Source of the DNA: a virus
Direction: 5' to 3' (one strand)
Length of the DNA stretch: 64,000 nt
Virus record (IMG/VR): IMGVR_UViG_3300021197_001653
Span: 1 to 64,000 of that record
In this document: positions 23,847 to 33,735 of the stretch, piece after piece
Position numbering within the stretch: position 1 is the first letter of the stretch
How the letters are laid out: each line of letters starts with the position of its first letter
The notes under the pieces: model-generated
Seen by the model: only the letters and a program-made list of their open reading frames with translations
Databases searched by the model: none
Told to the model about the DNA's origin: nothing
Made by a program: the position numbers and the translations under genes

Positions 23847-24416
23847 ATGATAACAATAAACACATTACAAATTTCAGTAGATAGATTATCAATGTCTGTG
23901 TCTTTGACAGCAGAGGTAGGTGATCTTTTTACTTCAGTAAATCTTTGGACAGAATCTACATTTAAAGATTATACTCAAGCTATAGATTTTTCATCTAAAT
24001 TAGCTGGTTCAACTAATACTGAATCATTTACTATTTTAGCATCAGATTTAAATATACCTGTATTTGATGGATTATATTTTTTAGAATTTGGTGATAATGC
24101 AGCTAATTTACAATTAGGTTCTGTAGCAGAATTAACAACCTATAAAAAATGTCTTTTAGATAGTACATTAGAAATATTAGGTTCTAATGTTAATGTATTA
24201 AAAGGGGAGGGTTGTAATAATACAGATTTTAATAAAGTTATATATGTTAATGCTATATTAAATGCATTGCAAGCAGCTATGATATCTGGATATTATGGTG
24301 AAGCTATAGATTTAATAGCTGTTCTTAAAAAGTTTTGTACAGAATGTCCTGATTGCCCTACATTATCAAGTATCCTATCTTTAGGTACTTTAAATAACAA
24401 CCTTATAATAATATAA
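23847..24416 (+). CDS. 189-residue structural-region protein with CxxCPxC end motif
   Basis: The N-terminal half is beta-rich and the C-terminal half helical. Four cysteines are notable: C at about 107 (KKCLLD), C near 127 (GEGCNN) and a CTECPDC cluster near residue 168. Similar small proteins occur next to fibre genes of crAss-like phages, but none has a clear function to my knowledge. It could be a fibre-attachment or chaperone protein. It starts 13 bases after the terminator. Confidence 0.6.
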   Translation: MITINTLQISVDRLSMSVSLTAEVGDLFTSVNLWTESTFKDYTQAIDFSSKLAGSTNTESFTILASDLNIPVFDGLYFLEFGDNAANLQLGSVAELTTYKKCLLDSTLEILGSNVNVLKGEGCNNTDFNKVIYVNAILNALQAAMISGYYGEAIDLIAVLKKFCTECPDCPTLSSILSLGTLNNNLIII

Positions 24417-24421
24417 TTAAT

Positions 24422-25711
24422 ATGGATAATATAGTATTATACGACATCTTAGTTGGCTCTATGAGCGTAGCTCTTAGTAAAGTTAAATCAACTGGTAAAT
24501 TAGATGTTTATGATTTACATTTACTTACTATATTTGGAAAGTTATTAAATGATTTTAATAGTACGATAACTTTAACTGACAGAAATACATTAGAAGAATC
24601 TATTAGGTTATTACAAAATAAAAATAGTTATATATGTAATTATAAAAATATTAGTGGTGTAACAATTAATAATGTAATTAATGTTAAACCGGTTGTAACC
24701 AACTTAGCAATAGAGGTTGATGATTTATCTCGCTTCTTTACTTTTGAAGATTTTACATCAACATTTACAGATGTTAACGGAGACTTACCAGACAAAATAA
24801 GAATAAACACTTTACCTACAGAAGGTAATTTAACTTTAAATGGTAATGCAGTATTAGTTAATGATGAATTTACATCAAGTACAATTACATCACTATTATA
24901 TACATGGACTGATTATACAACTCAGACTGATGCTTTAGTATTTCAAGTAAGTGATAACAATATAAATAACCCTTTATTCAGCGATATGACAACAATGACA
25001 ATAAATATTAATGCTACTGTTAATTTACCACCTTCTCAAACAGGTGTATTAACATTAAACATTGATAATTCATCTACGCATATATTTACTCAAGCTAATT
25101 TTACAACAGAGACAGTTCCTGTTTATTTAGATCCTGAAGGTGATAATGCAAATAATATAAAAATAACACAATTAACTACAAATGGTGTTTTACAAAAAAA
25201 TGGTATACCAGTTAATACAAATGATAACATATCTTTTGTAGATATAAATGCTGGTAATTTTGCATATGTTACAAATGCAGCTGATCAAACTTTACATGTA
25301 GATACTTTTAATTTTAGTATATCAGATGAAGGTAGTGATCAGTTTACACCAGGTGGGAGTGGTGTAATTAATGTAGCTGCATATGTAAATCAAGCTCCTA
25401 CTACAGGGGATGGTTCTACAAATGTTGATGAAGGTAGTATATTAACATTTACTAGAGAAATGTTTACATCTTCTACTACACCCCCATATGCTGATCCTGA
25501 AGGTGATGTGGCTACTAATTGGAGAGCTGCAACTCTTCCTGCAACAGGTTTAATAAAATTAAATAATGTAAATATTAATGCATTACAAGTTATTACTTTT
25601 GCTGATATAGATTTAGGATTACTTACATATGTTCAAGCAGTTAGTGCTGGTGGTACTATGCCAGCGTTTAATTTTAATATACAAGATTCAGAAGGTAACT
25701 GGTCAAGTTAA
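24422..25711 (+). CDS. Virion protein with three cadherin-like (CSPG-type) repeats
   Basis: A 429-residue protein. Residues 1-80 are a helical anchor. Then come three repeats of about 90 residues, starting near residues 102, 215 and 339. Each has FTxxxFTS, a D-E/N-G-D calcium-type turn (DVNGD, DPEGD, DPEGD), a TLPxxGxLxLNG core and an F-x-F-x-I/V-SD end. This is the pattern of cadherin-like CSPG/NG2 repeats seen in bacterial adhesins. The Asp-rich turns suggest Ca2+ binding. It is probably displayed on the virion as an accessory fibre. There are six bases to each neighbour. Confidence 0.75.
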   Translation: MDNIVLYDILVGSMSVALSKVKSTGKLDVYDLHLLTIFGKLLNDFNSTITLTDRNTLEESIRLLQNKNSYICNYKNISGVTINNVINVKPVVTNLAIEVDDLSRFFTFEDFTSTFTDVNGDLPDKIRINTLPTEGNLTLNGNAVLVNDEFTSSTITSLLYTWTDYTTQTDALVFQVSDNNINNPLFSDMTTMTININATVNLPPSQTGVLTLNIDNSSTHIFTQANFTTETVPVYLDPEGDNANNIKITQLTTNGVLQKNGIPVNTNDNISFVDINAGNFAYVTNAADQTLHVDTFNFSISDEGSDQFTPGGSGVINVAAYVNQAPTTGDGSTNVDEGSILTFTREMFTSSTTPPYADPEGDVATNWRAATLPATGLIKLNNVNINALQVITFADIDLGLLTYVQAVSAGGTMPAFNFNIQDSEGNWSS

Positions 25712-25716
25712 TATAT

Positions 25717-27009
25717 ATGGCAGAATTTAATATTAATATAAATGCGGAAGGGGGTGTTAAAGCACCTCTTTTAGATACAGCTATAGCAGGTGAAGATTTG
25801 TTTAGAGGTACATTATGTTATTTACATACAGATGGTAAATACTACAAGAGTGATGCTAGTGATATGGCTAAGGTTTCTACTGAGTTAAGGATAGCTCAAG
25901 TAGATGTTCTTGCTGATGCTGAAAGTACTTTTATTGAACAAGGTACATATGAAACATTAGGTTTAACAATAGGTGTTAGGTATTATGCATCAATTACTCC
26001 TGGTGAATTTACTACAACTAAATACGATCCACCTAATATAATTAGATATATTGGAACAGCTAGTTCAGCTACAGAGTTACAATTTAATCCAATGGATATA
26101 GCTCAAGATTCTGTATTTAATAGTTCTTTAAGTCCTACTTTAGCTATACCAGTTGATTGGGAGGAAAATAATGAAGGTATTACTATAGCTCAATTACAAC
26201 TTAAAAATACTACGGAATTAATAGAAACCCTATTCTTCCCTGATGTTGCTGCATATATAGCTACAAATGCTTCTACAGGTATATCAGGGCAGAATACTTC
26301 TAATTTAGAAGTAGGTACTTCATCTGTTCAGAGCATAACGGTTACTTTAAATTTAGGTCAAATTAACAATGGAGATAATTCAACAGCAGGTGATGTTGTT
26401 GGAAATATGACATCTCTAACTGTTAATGATCCAGATTCAGCACAAGCTTATTTAGATGCTTCACCCGCTTCTAATTCTGAAGCTATTGTATTACCAGGGT
26501 TTAATGTAAACCATTCAACTAATACATGGACTATAATTGTAACTAACGCAGCAGGTACTACTACATATGTTAATAATAAAGGGGATGCTACACCTGTAAC
26601 ATCTATAGAAAATGCTAAAGCTGATTTAACAAGAGATAATGTAACATTTAGTTTAACCGGATTATATAATAGGTGGCATTACTTAGGTAATCAAAATACA
26701 TCACCTACTACTTCTGGAGGTGTTAGAGCTTTAGGAACAAATGCTTTTTTATCTACTAGTAATACAGGTAATTTTAATGTATTAATACCCACAGCAACAC
26801 AAGAGTTTACTTTTTATTGTCCAGCAGGAAAAACAATTAATGTAATAGATTTAGGAAACTTAAATAATGATATAACTAGTAGTTTTGTTACTTCTGCCAT
26901 TACTGTTAATGATGCTGAAGCTATACCTACTAATTATGAAAAACACACAATATTTTTAGGGTTAGGAGGATTCTTATCTGATACTAACTTTCAAATAACA
27001 ATATCGTAA
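25717..27009 (+). CDS. Accessory fibre or decoration protein
   Basis: A 430-residue beta-rich protein. Residues 1-135 form an N-terminal domain with GEDLFRGTLCYLHTDGKYYK, a pattern seen in phage head-fibre and decoration proteins. The rest is Thr/Asn/Ser-rich with strands (SVQSITVTLNLGQI, FTFYCPAGKTINVIDLG). Only one gene separates it from the big fibre. It may be receptor-binding or a capsid fibre; no exact family is recognised. Confidence 0.6.
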   Translation: MAEFNININAEGGVKAPLLDTAIAGEDLFRGTLCYLHTDGKYYKSDASDMAKVSTELRIAQVDVLADAESTFIEQGTYETLGLTIGVRYYASITPGEFTTTKYDPPNIIRYIGTASSATELQFNPMDIAQDSVFNSSLSPTLAIPVDWEENNEGITIAQLQLKNTTELIETLFFPDVAAYIATNASTGISGQNTSNLEVGTSSVQSITVTLNLGQINNGDNSTAGDVVGNMTSLTVNDPDSAQAYLDASPASNSEAIVLPGFNVNHSTNTWTIIVTNAAGTTTYVNNKGDATPVTSIENAKADLTRDNVTFSLTGLYNRWHYLGNQNTSPTTSGGVRALGTNAFLSTSNTGNFNVLIPTATQEFTFYCPAGKTINVIDLGNLNNDITSSFVTSAITVNDAEAIPTNYEKHTIFLGLGGFLSDTNFQITIS

Positions 27010-27010
27010 T

Positions 27011-30000
27011 ATGGCGCAATTAAATTTACCTTTTGGTATATATAGATCAACTAGAGGAGACTTAGATGAAAAATTTAGAGTAGTAGATAATACTGCTAGG
27101 GATTTGTTGATTACATTAGATTTAGTAGATAAGGGTCATATAATATATAATGAGTCTACATCTACACATGAATACTTAAAAGAGTATCCTACATTTGGTT
27201 CTTTAACAGGTGTATTATGGGAAGCTGCTGGTACAAGTCAAGTTAAAATATCATCTAATGATACTACGCAAGGTTTTTTAGAAGATAAAATAACTGCTGG
27301 GGATGGTATAATTAAAACCATTAATAATGAAGGTGGTAATGAAAATGTTAATCTAGAAATAGGTCCTCATTATTTATCATTAGCTTCAACAGGTATAAAT
27401 ACTGGTGGAGGGTTGAGTATTGGTGTTACTACTGGTACTTTTGATATAACAGAAGGAGAAGGTTTTTTTATAGATGCTAATGCAGATTTTAATAATATTG
27501 AATTGAATTCAGTAACAATTGCAGCTAGAACTAATATAGCTATTACTAATATTCTAACAAATCCTGTATCATATATATCTGTAGATAAAAATGATAATAT
27601 AATACAATCAACAACATTTCCTACAGCTATAGAAAGAAGGGCTGCTATATTCTTAGGTGTAGTGGTTCATTCAGATAATGTAACTGTAAATGCTACTAAT
27701 AATTTACCTATTATAGCTAATAACCCAATGTCCCAGATGTATGATAGATGGATGTCACAAGGGGATTATTTTAATATAAAAGGTAATTTATTTTCATTTA
27801 ATGGAAATAATTTAAATATAAATAAATCAATAGGGGATGTTTTTAAAACTAGTATTAATTATGATACAGATAAAAATAATCCTCATATAAAAACATTTAG
27901 TGCAGATAATGCATTAACATTTAGATATAGGCTTCAAAATTCAAATGAAGATGCTGATACAATTGTAATAGATCCTAATAATTATGATGTAGGCGGTATT
28001 AAAACAACAGTGCCATCAAATAAATATACTATACAAAGAATAGATATATTTCCATCAGGGCTTGTTAGAATACAATATGGTCAAAATTTATATGATAGCT
28101 TAGAAGATGCTGAAGCAAACGTTGCTTTAGAACCTTTTGTAATTGAGCCTAATATTAATGAAAATGGCTTACTTAGATGTCATTTAATTATTGAAGAAGG
28201 TTCTACTGATTTATCAGACCCATTACGTGTTAAATTTATTGAAGCTTCTAGAAGTGGTGTAGCTAAAGAAACTAATGTTGGTGGAGCTATATTTAGAACA
28301 CAACTTTTAAATGATGCTTCTACTGGGGTTAGAGAAGGTGGTGTATTGTCTGTAAATGGAGGTAACCCTTCTTTATTAGATATAACTTCTGGTACAGGTA
28401 GAGTAATAGATAATACAACAGATTCAAACAACCCTACTTTAAAAGAAGTTAGATGGAGTTCTTTTACAGCAGAAGCTCTTCCTAATATTGCCACTAATGT
28501 AATTACTTATATTGCTATAGATGAAAATGACACTTTAATTAAACAAAGTTCTGATTTTACACCACAAGAATATAGAGAATTAGTTGTTTTAGGTAGAGTT
28601 GGGCATATTGATAATGTAAATATAACTAGTATAACTAATTTATCAGTACCTTTTGTAGATCCATTACTTACTACTGTAGATTTATCTAACGCTGTAGGTA
28701 ATATTAATACAAGTGGTAATATTTTTACAGCCCAAGGAGGAAATTTAATTTTAAATAAATCTGTAGGTACTCAATTTAGATTAGGTTCTAATAAACATAT
28801 TGATGGTAAAAATCCCCATTCATCGACACAAGCTTCTTTAACAAGTGTTACTTTTGTACCAGTATATAGAGACGGCTCTGGAGGTGTTAATATTGAGGCA
28901 CCAACAACCTTAATTGATCCAGATCAATGGGATGATGGAAGTGGTATATTACAAACTGTACCTAATAATAAATTTACAGCACAAAGAATTGTACATTTTT
29001 CTTCTAATGTTGTAGTTATTGCATACGGGCAAACAATTTATAATAATATTGAAGAAGCTATTGCTGGGGTATCAGCAGATCCTTTTGAAACACCAGGGGG
29101 TGTAACTGGGGGTATAACTAGAGCTTCTATTGTTATTAAAAAAGGAACAAGTGATTTATCTAATTCCACAACTACTAAAATAATACAAGGTAGTAAGTTT
29201 GGAGAATTTACTGGTGGTGGTGGTGGAGGTGGAACTACTTCTAATCTTCAAACTATTTATAATAATTCAACACCTAATCCTGAAATACAAACTAATGCAA
29301 CTAACGGGTCATTTACTTTAAGAGTTGGATCAGGTTCGGATTTAGATAATGTTTTTGAATCTCAAAACACAGCAGGAACACCTACATTTCAAATAAATGG
29401 TGATGGTGATGTTATTATTAGTGGGGATTTAACCATACAGGGTGATAGTACTACAGTTAATTCAGAAATAACAACATCTGATGCAGTATTAGATATGAAT
29501 TTTGGAGAAACTGGACCTGGTGTTACATTAGGTTATTCTGGTTTAAATATTGAAAGAGGTACTGTTAATAACTTCTGGTTTGGTTTTGATGAAGTAAGAG
29601 ATAAGTTTACAGTTGGTACTATAACAGCATTAAATCAAGTTCAAATTGCAACAACGCAAGTTTTAGCAACAAGAGCTGATTCATTAACTGACCAATCTAT
29701 TGTTAAATGGGATAATTCATTAAATCAATTTATAGATAGTGGAAAATTAATAAGTGATTTGGATAATGTTGCATATACTAATATCAACAACAATTTCTCA
29801 ATTACTCAAACATTTGGGGGAATAGTAACACTAGGTTCTGGAGCTAATGGAGGTACTTTAAACTGGAGTGGAACAGACTTTTGGGTTCGCTCAAAAACTG
29901 GTAAAGGACTTATATTAGGAGCTAACGAATCTCAGCATTACACTATTGACGTAAATGGTCACAACACTTGGGTTGGTAATGGTCAATTTGGTGGAACAGT

Positions 30001-33000
30001 TAAAATAGATACAACATCTGGGTTACCTTTTCACTCTAAGACAAATCAAGCAAATGCACAATTTAGAATAGAAACTACACATCCAAGCGGTATTCCTAAT
30101 TTAGAGCTTAAAGGTTTAAGTAGCGCAACTATAAGATATATAGATGAAACAGACACAATTCAAGCAAGAATTGACTTATCTGATTCTGGATTCAATTTCT
30201 TTGATGGAGCGAGTTCAATATATAGTATTGTAAATGGACACAATACATGGACAGGTGGAGGTCAATTTGGTGGGTCATTATTAGTAAATTCTGGAATAAC
30301 AAATACGGCATTAACTTTAATAAGTACTGATACTGGAACTACTTTAAGGTTACAGGACTCAATAGGTAATGGAGGTTTGGAATATAATTCTAATACACTG
30401 TATATAGATTCAGATAAAGATGAAACTGTAGCTAATTCTCAAATTAAAATGAGAGTAGATGGTTCAACTAAATTTACTCTTGATTCAAATGGAGTTATTT
30501 TTGGAGGGATATTATACACTAAAGGAGGTTTCAGTGAGCCTAATATAGAGACAGGGTATCAGATAAAATTCTCTGATAATGGCGGAACTCATAATGATGT
30601 AGGAATAGGTTTAGCGGGTACATTAGGTAGCGAGCAAATATGGTACAACACAACTCCGACAGGGAAACATAGATTTATGTTTGGTACTGCTGGTGAAAAA
30701 ATGTCAATCAACAGTACAGGATTAACTGTAGTAGATGGAGCTACTTTTGGAGGTCAAACTAACTATACTAAACCTGCGGTATTAAATACAGATGTTGTAA
30801 TGTCTCAGTGGGGGGATTCAACCAATGGTATTCAAATGGTTCAGCATTGGCATGCAGGTGGTATTGATTGGAAATTAAAGAAAGGTAATGGAATTGAATT
30901 TGTAACGTTTAATCAAAATGGCTCAACTTATTTTGGAGGTAATATTTCAATTGCATCAACAAAAGAGATTAGATTTTTAGGGAATGGATTATTAACTACT
31001 AGTAACAACGTGTTTGATATTCATGCAGACGATAATGCAAACGGTATCGGTCAAATTAGATTAAGAACTAGTGGAGGAGATTCAGCCCACTTTTTATCTA
31101 CAGGTATAAATTTCTATAAAGAATTAACATCTACATTAGGTGCTACTTTTGGAGGTCAGACTATACATAATGGAGGTATTCAATTGAATGGTCAATCATT
31201 GAGATTTGACGAGTCTGGTATTAGGTCGTGGTTAATACAAGTTAGTGGAGGTAATCTACTTTATAATTCTGGTGATGGATTAGGTAAATCAATTTTCAAT
31301 CATGAAGTTCAAGCAGATAAGTTTATTGGTGATGGTTCTCAGTTAACTAATATAGCATCTGGAGCATTGCCAAGTAATGTAGCTTATACTAATGTCAATA
31401 ACAACTTCTCAGTAGACCAAGTGTTTCAAGCAGCAATATCTACAAAAAGTGGATTTGCAGTACTTAATAAAGCAGAAACAGGATATATAACTTGGGCTAC
31501 AAGAAATACAACTGGAAGTGAGGCTGTTTATGATTTAACTAATATGGGTTCAGCTACTTTTAAGGGTATAATAAAGTCTGAATCAACAAGTCCTCAAGTG
31601 CGAGTTAATACTTCTTCGGGGACTGGAACAGGTTATTACATATTTGGAGATGTTTTAGATGATGATGTAGCGTGGATTTCATATCAACATTCAGACAACT
31701 CTATGAGATTTAGAGTTAATGCTAATGAAAAAATGTCAATCAACAGTACAGGATTAACTGTAGTAGATGGAGCTACTTTTGGTGGAAATACCGATATTAA
31801 CGGTAGATTATCTATAAATAAGGATTTAGCATTATCTAGTTCTAGGATAGACTTTTACGACAATAATACAGCAATGGCGTATCTAGGTTACGGGACACAA
31901 GCTAATGGTTCATTATCTTGGGTTAGAGACGGTAGTGAACTATTTAGATCAAGCACATCTGTATTTAACATAAATACAGCATTAAATGTTGGAGGTGTCG
32001 CTACATTAGCAAATGCTTTAAGTTTTGAAACTGGGAATACAGATTTCCAAATATATAATGTAGGTACTAACTTATGGATTAGGGATAATACAAATACCCA
32101 AGATTTATTTAGATTTAGTAATACTGGGGTTCAGAGCTATAAGGACTTAACAGCTCCTAATTTTATAGGTAATTGGAATGGAAATACAGAAGCTCAGTTT
32201 GATGCTAAGTATGATTCAAGTAATTTTATAGCTGGTATAGATTATAATCCTACAATAGGTACTAATACAGATATATTACCAACTGGAACAGAGATTATAA
32301 GTTCAATAATTTTGACAAATGGGGTAGTTACTGGTTCATCTAAATTTAATTTAACTTTAGCGCATTTAGGATATACTGGTGATACAAATGCTAATTATAT
32401 AACTAATAATAATCAATTAATAAACGGAGCTGGATACACATCTAATATAGGTACAATAACAAGTATAGCTACAGGAACTGGTTTAGATGGGGGTACTGTT
32501 ACATCAGGAGGTATAACTATATCTTTAGATTTAAACGAATTAGGTAACGGCGGTACATTATTAGGCACTGATTATTTAGTTTCTGTAAACGGTACAGTGT
32601 CTCAAAAACAACTAATCTCATCAATTCCTTTATCAGTATTTAATAACGATGCTGGGTTTATCACATCAGTAAGTTCTGATTATGTTAAGAAAAATGAAAT
32701 TACTGATTATACAAAACAACATTACTTTACCCCTCAAACATTAACTTACGGGGCTAATATAACGTGGGATTTAGATAATAAACAAAAAGCTAAAGTATTA
32801 TTAACAGGTAATGCTACAATAGATAACCCTGGAAGTGGGGATATTAAACCAGGCGCCACTTATACATTAATAGTTGAACAAGATATAACAGGTGGTAGGA
32901 CTTTAACTTGGGGTAGTTATTTTGATTTTGGAAATGATGGAACACCTACTTTAAGTATATCAGGAAATGAGTATGATATCCTTGTTTTTGAAGGTAGTCA

Positions 33001-33058
33001 TTACACTAATGTTTTATGTTTCATAGGAATTAAAAAAGGATTTACATCAGCAGTATAA
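27011..33058 (+). CDS. Giant tail-fibre protein with internal duplications
   Basis: A 2015-residue protein. The N-terminus (about 1-120) is a particle-anchoring region. Residues ~132-415 and ~442-733 are two diverged copies of one module. Shared landmarks are GGxLSxG, AITNILTNPVSYISVDxND, a shared NKSxG segment, and VPxNKxTxQRI followed by YGQ. A seven-glycine hinge (G735-G741) follows, then a long shaft. The shaft has repeated GHNTWxGxGQFGG, GATFGGQ and AYTNxNNNFS elements and one exact 57-base DNA repeat. The C-terminal domain ends in a strand-rich GRTLTWGSYFDF segment typical of fibre tips. It is probably the main receptor-binding fibre. It overlaps the FN3 gene by one base. Confidence 0.85.
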   Translation: MAQLNLPFGIYRSTRGDLDEKFRVVDNTARDLLITLDLVDKGHIIYNESTSTHEYLKEYPTFGSLTGVLWEAAGTSQVKISSNDTTQGFLEDKITAGDGIIKTINNEGGNENVNLEIGPHYLSLASTGINTGGGLSIGVTTGTFDITEGEGFFIDANADFNNIELNSVTIAARTNIAITNILTNPVSYISVDKNDNIIQSTTFPTAIERRAAIFLGVVVHSDNVTVNATNNLPIIANNPMSQMYDRWMSQGDYFNIKGNLFSFNGNNLNINKSIGDVFKTSINYDTDKNNPHIKTFSADNALTFRYRLQNSNEDADTIVIDPNNYDVGGIKTTVPSNKYTIQRIDIFPSGLVRIQYGQNLYDSLEDAEANVALEPFVIEPNINENGLLRCHLIIEEGSTDLSDPLRVKFIEASRSGVAKETNVGGAIFRTQLLNDASTGVREGGVLSVNGGNPSLLDITSGTGRVIDNTTDSNNPTLKEVRWSSFTAEALPNIATNVITYIAIDENDTLIKQSSDFTPQEYRELVVLGRVGHIDNVNITSITNLSVPFVDPLLTTVDLSNAVGNINTSGNIFTAQGGNLILNKSVGTQFRLGSNKHIDGKNPHSSTQASLTSVTFVPVYRDGSGGVNIEAPTTLIDPDQWDDGSGILQTVPNNKFTAQRIVHFSSNVVVIAYGQTIYNNIEEAIAGVSADPFETPGGVTGGITRASIVIKKGTSDLSNSTTTKIIQGSKFGEFTGGGGGGGTTSNLQTIYNNSTPNPEIQTNATNGSFTLRVGSGSDLDNVFESQNTAGTPTFQINGDGDVIISGDLTIQGDSTTVNSEITTSDAVLDMNFGETGPGVTLGYSGLNIERGTVNNFWFGFDEVRDKFTVGTITALNQVQIATTQVLATRADSLTDQSIVKWDNSLNQFIDSGKLISDLDNVAYTNINNNFSITQTFGGIVTLGSGANGGTLNWSGTDFWVRSKTGKGLILGANESQHYTIDVNGHNTWVGNGQFGGTVKIDTTSGLPFHSKTNQANAQFRIETTHPSGIPNLELKGLSSATIRYIDETDTIQARIDLSDSGFNFFDGASSIYSIVNGHNTWTGGGQFGGSLLVNSGITNTALTLISTDTGTTLRLQDSIGNGGLEYNSNTLYIDSDKDETVANSQIKMRVDGSTKFTLDSNGVIFGGILYTKGGFSEPNIETGYQIKFSDNGGTHNDVGIGLAGTLGSEQIWYNTTPTGKHRFMFGTAGEKMSINSTGLTVVDGATFGGQTNYTKPAVLNTDVVMSQWGDSTNGIQMVQHWHAGGIDWKLKKGNGIEFVTFNQNGSTYFGGNISIASTKEIRFLGNGLLTTSNNVFDIHADDNANGIGQIRLRTSGGDSAHFLSTGINFYKELTSTLGATFGGQTIHNGGIQLNGQSLRFDESGIRSWLIQVSGGNLLYNSGDGLGKSIFNHEVQADKFIGDGSQLTNIASGALPSNVAYTNVNNNFSVDQVFQAAISTKSGFAVLNKAETGYITWATRNTTGSEAVYDLTNMGSATFKGIIKSESTSPQVRVNTSSGTGTGYYIFGDVLDDDVAWISYQHSDNSMRFRVNANEKMSINSTGLTVVDGATFGGNTDINGRLSINKDLALSSSRIDFYDNNTAMAYLGYGTQANGSLSWVRDGSELFRSSTSVFNINTALNVGGVATLANALSFETGNTDFQIYNVGTNLWIRDNTNTQDLFRFSNTGVQSYKDLTAPNFIGNWNGNTEAQFDAKYDSSNFIAGIDYNPTIGTNTDILPTGTEIISSIILTNGVVTGSSKFNLTLAHLGYTGDTNANYITNNNQLINGAGYTSNIGTITSIATGTGLDGGTVTSGGITISLDLNELGNGGTLLGTDYLVSVNGTVSQKQLISSIPLSVFNNDAGFITSVSSDYVKKNEITDYTKQHYFTPQTLTYGANITWDLDNKQKAKVLLTGNATIDNPGSGDIKPGATYTLIVEQDITGGRTLTWGSYFDFGNDGTPTLSISGNEYDILVFEGSHYTNVLCFIGIKKGFTSAV
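30694..30750 (+). repeat. 57-base exact direct repeat, copy 1 (in fibre gene)
   Basis: Identical over 57 bases to 31726-31782, about 1 kb further along the fibre gene and in the same reading frame. It encodes EKMSINSTGLTVVDGATFG. Exact DNA identity indicates recent copying or gene conversion. Confidence 0.95.
31726..31782 (+). repeat. 57-base exact direct repeat, copy 2 (in fibre gene)
   Basis: Second copy of the repeat at 30694-30750. Recombination between copies would delete 1032 bases (344 codons) in frame and shorten the fibre shaft without breaking the gene. Confidence 0.95.
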
Positions 33059-33384
33059 TGTTTAGCGTACCAATACATATAATAGCAGGGGATGTTGAAG
33101 CCCCAACAACACCTATTAATTTAGTTGTTACTGATCAAACTACTCATTTTAATATAACTTGGAGTGCATCTACAGATAATATTGGGGTGACAGGATATGT
33201 TCTTGAAAGAAGAAAAGGTTTAGCAGGTTTATGGGAATTAACATTATACACTGGATTAAGTAGAGATTATGACGATACTCCTATAGAAAATGATACTTAT
33301 TATTATAGAACTAAAGCGTTTGATGATAGCGATAATTTTTCTGCTTATAGTAATATAGATTCAGAAGTTTGGACAGGAAGTTAA
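33058..33384 (+). CDS. Single fibronectin type III domain protein
   Basis: A 108-residue protein that is almost all one FN3 domain (about residues 13-105). APTTPINLVVTDQTTHFNITW gives the first strands with the conserved Trp. GYVLERRKGLAGLWEL and YDDTPIENDTYYYRTKAFD follow with the conserved Tyr, and SDNFSAYSN ends it. FN3 and Ig-like domains on phage particles often help weak binding to surfaces. It starts on the last base of the fibre gene, so it is likely made with the fibre and may attach to it or help the fibre fold. Confidence 0.8.
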   Translation: MFSVPIHIIAGDVEAPTTPINLVVTDQTTHFNITWSASTDNIGVTGYVLERRKGLAGLWELTLYTGLSRDYDDTPIENDTYYYRTKAFDDSDNFSAYSNIDSEVWTGS

Positions 33385-33402
33385 AAATAAATAAAATATA
33401 CA

Positions 33403-33735
33403 ATGAAAAAAATATACAAATGGATAGCTGAAAAAGCTAAATGGACTACAAGAAATACACCTAGATCAGATTATTTAGCTCATTCTTTTTGGGGTGATAT
33501 ATTATGGTCTAATATAGGATATTTACCATCTATAATATTAACATTATTCATACCTAGTTATTGGTTGATAATATTACCTATTATATCAAATGTAGTTCCA
33601 GCAGGATTAAAAGAATTAAGTGATGGTAATGGTAATGGTAATAAAGATAAATATGATTTCTTTTATACATTAACATCGTTACCTTTAAAAATAATAACAT
33701 TATTAATAATAACATATTTAAAACTAAATGGCTAA
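33403..33735 (+). CDS. Two-helix membrane protein, holin candidate
   Basis: A 110-residue protein with two or three hydrophobic segments: ~40-67, and ~88-106. It has a D-x3-H pattern at residues 23-27 (DYLAH) and a K-E-x2-D pattern at 70-74. That is the layout of small membrane proteins common in Bacteroidota phages beside lysis genes. It stands before a peptidase and spanin-like genes, so a holin-type role is proposed by context. Other possible role: membrane anchor for lysis control. The next gene overlaps by eight bases. Confidence 0.55.
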   Translation: MKKIYKWIAEKAKWTTRNTPRSDYLAHSFWGDILWSNIGYLPSIILTLFIPSYWLIILPIISNVVPAGLKELSDGNGNGNKDKYDFFYTLTSLPLKIITLLIITYLKLNG

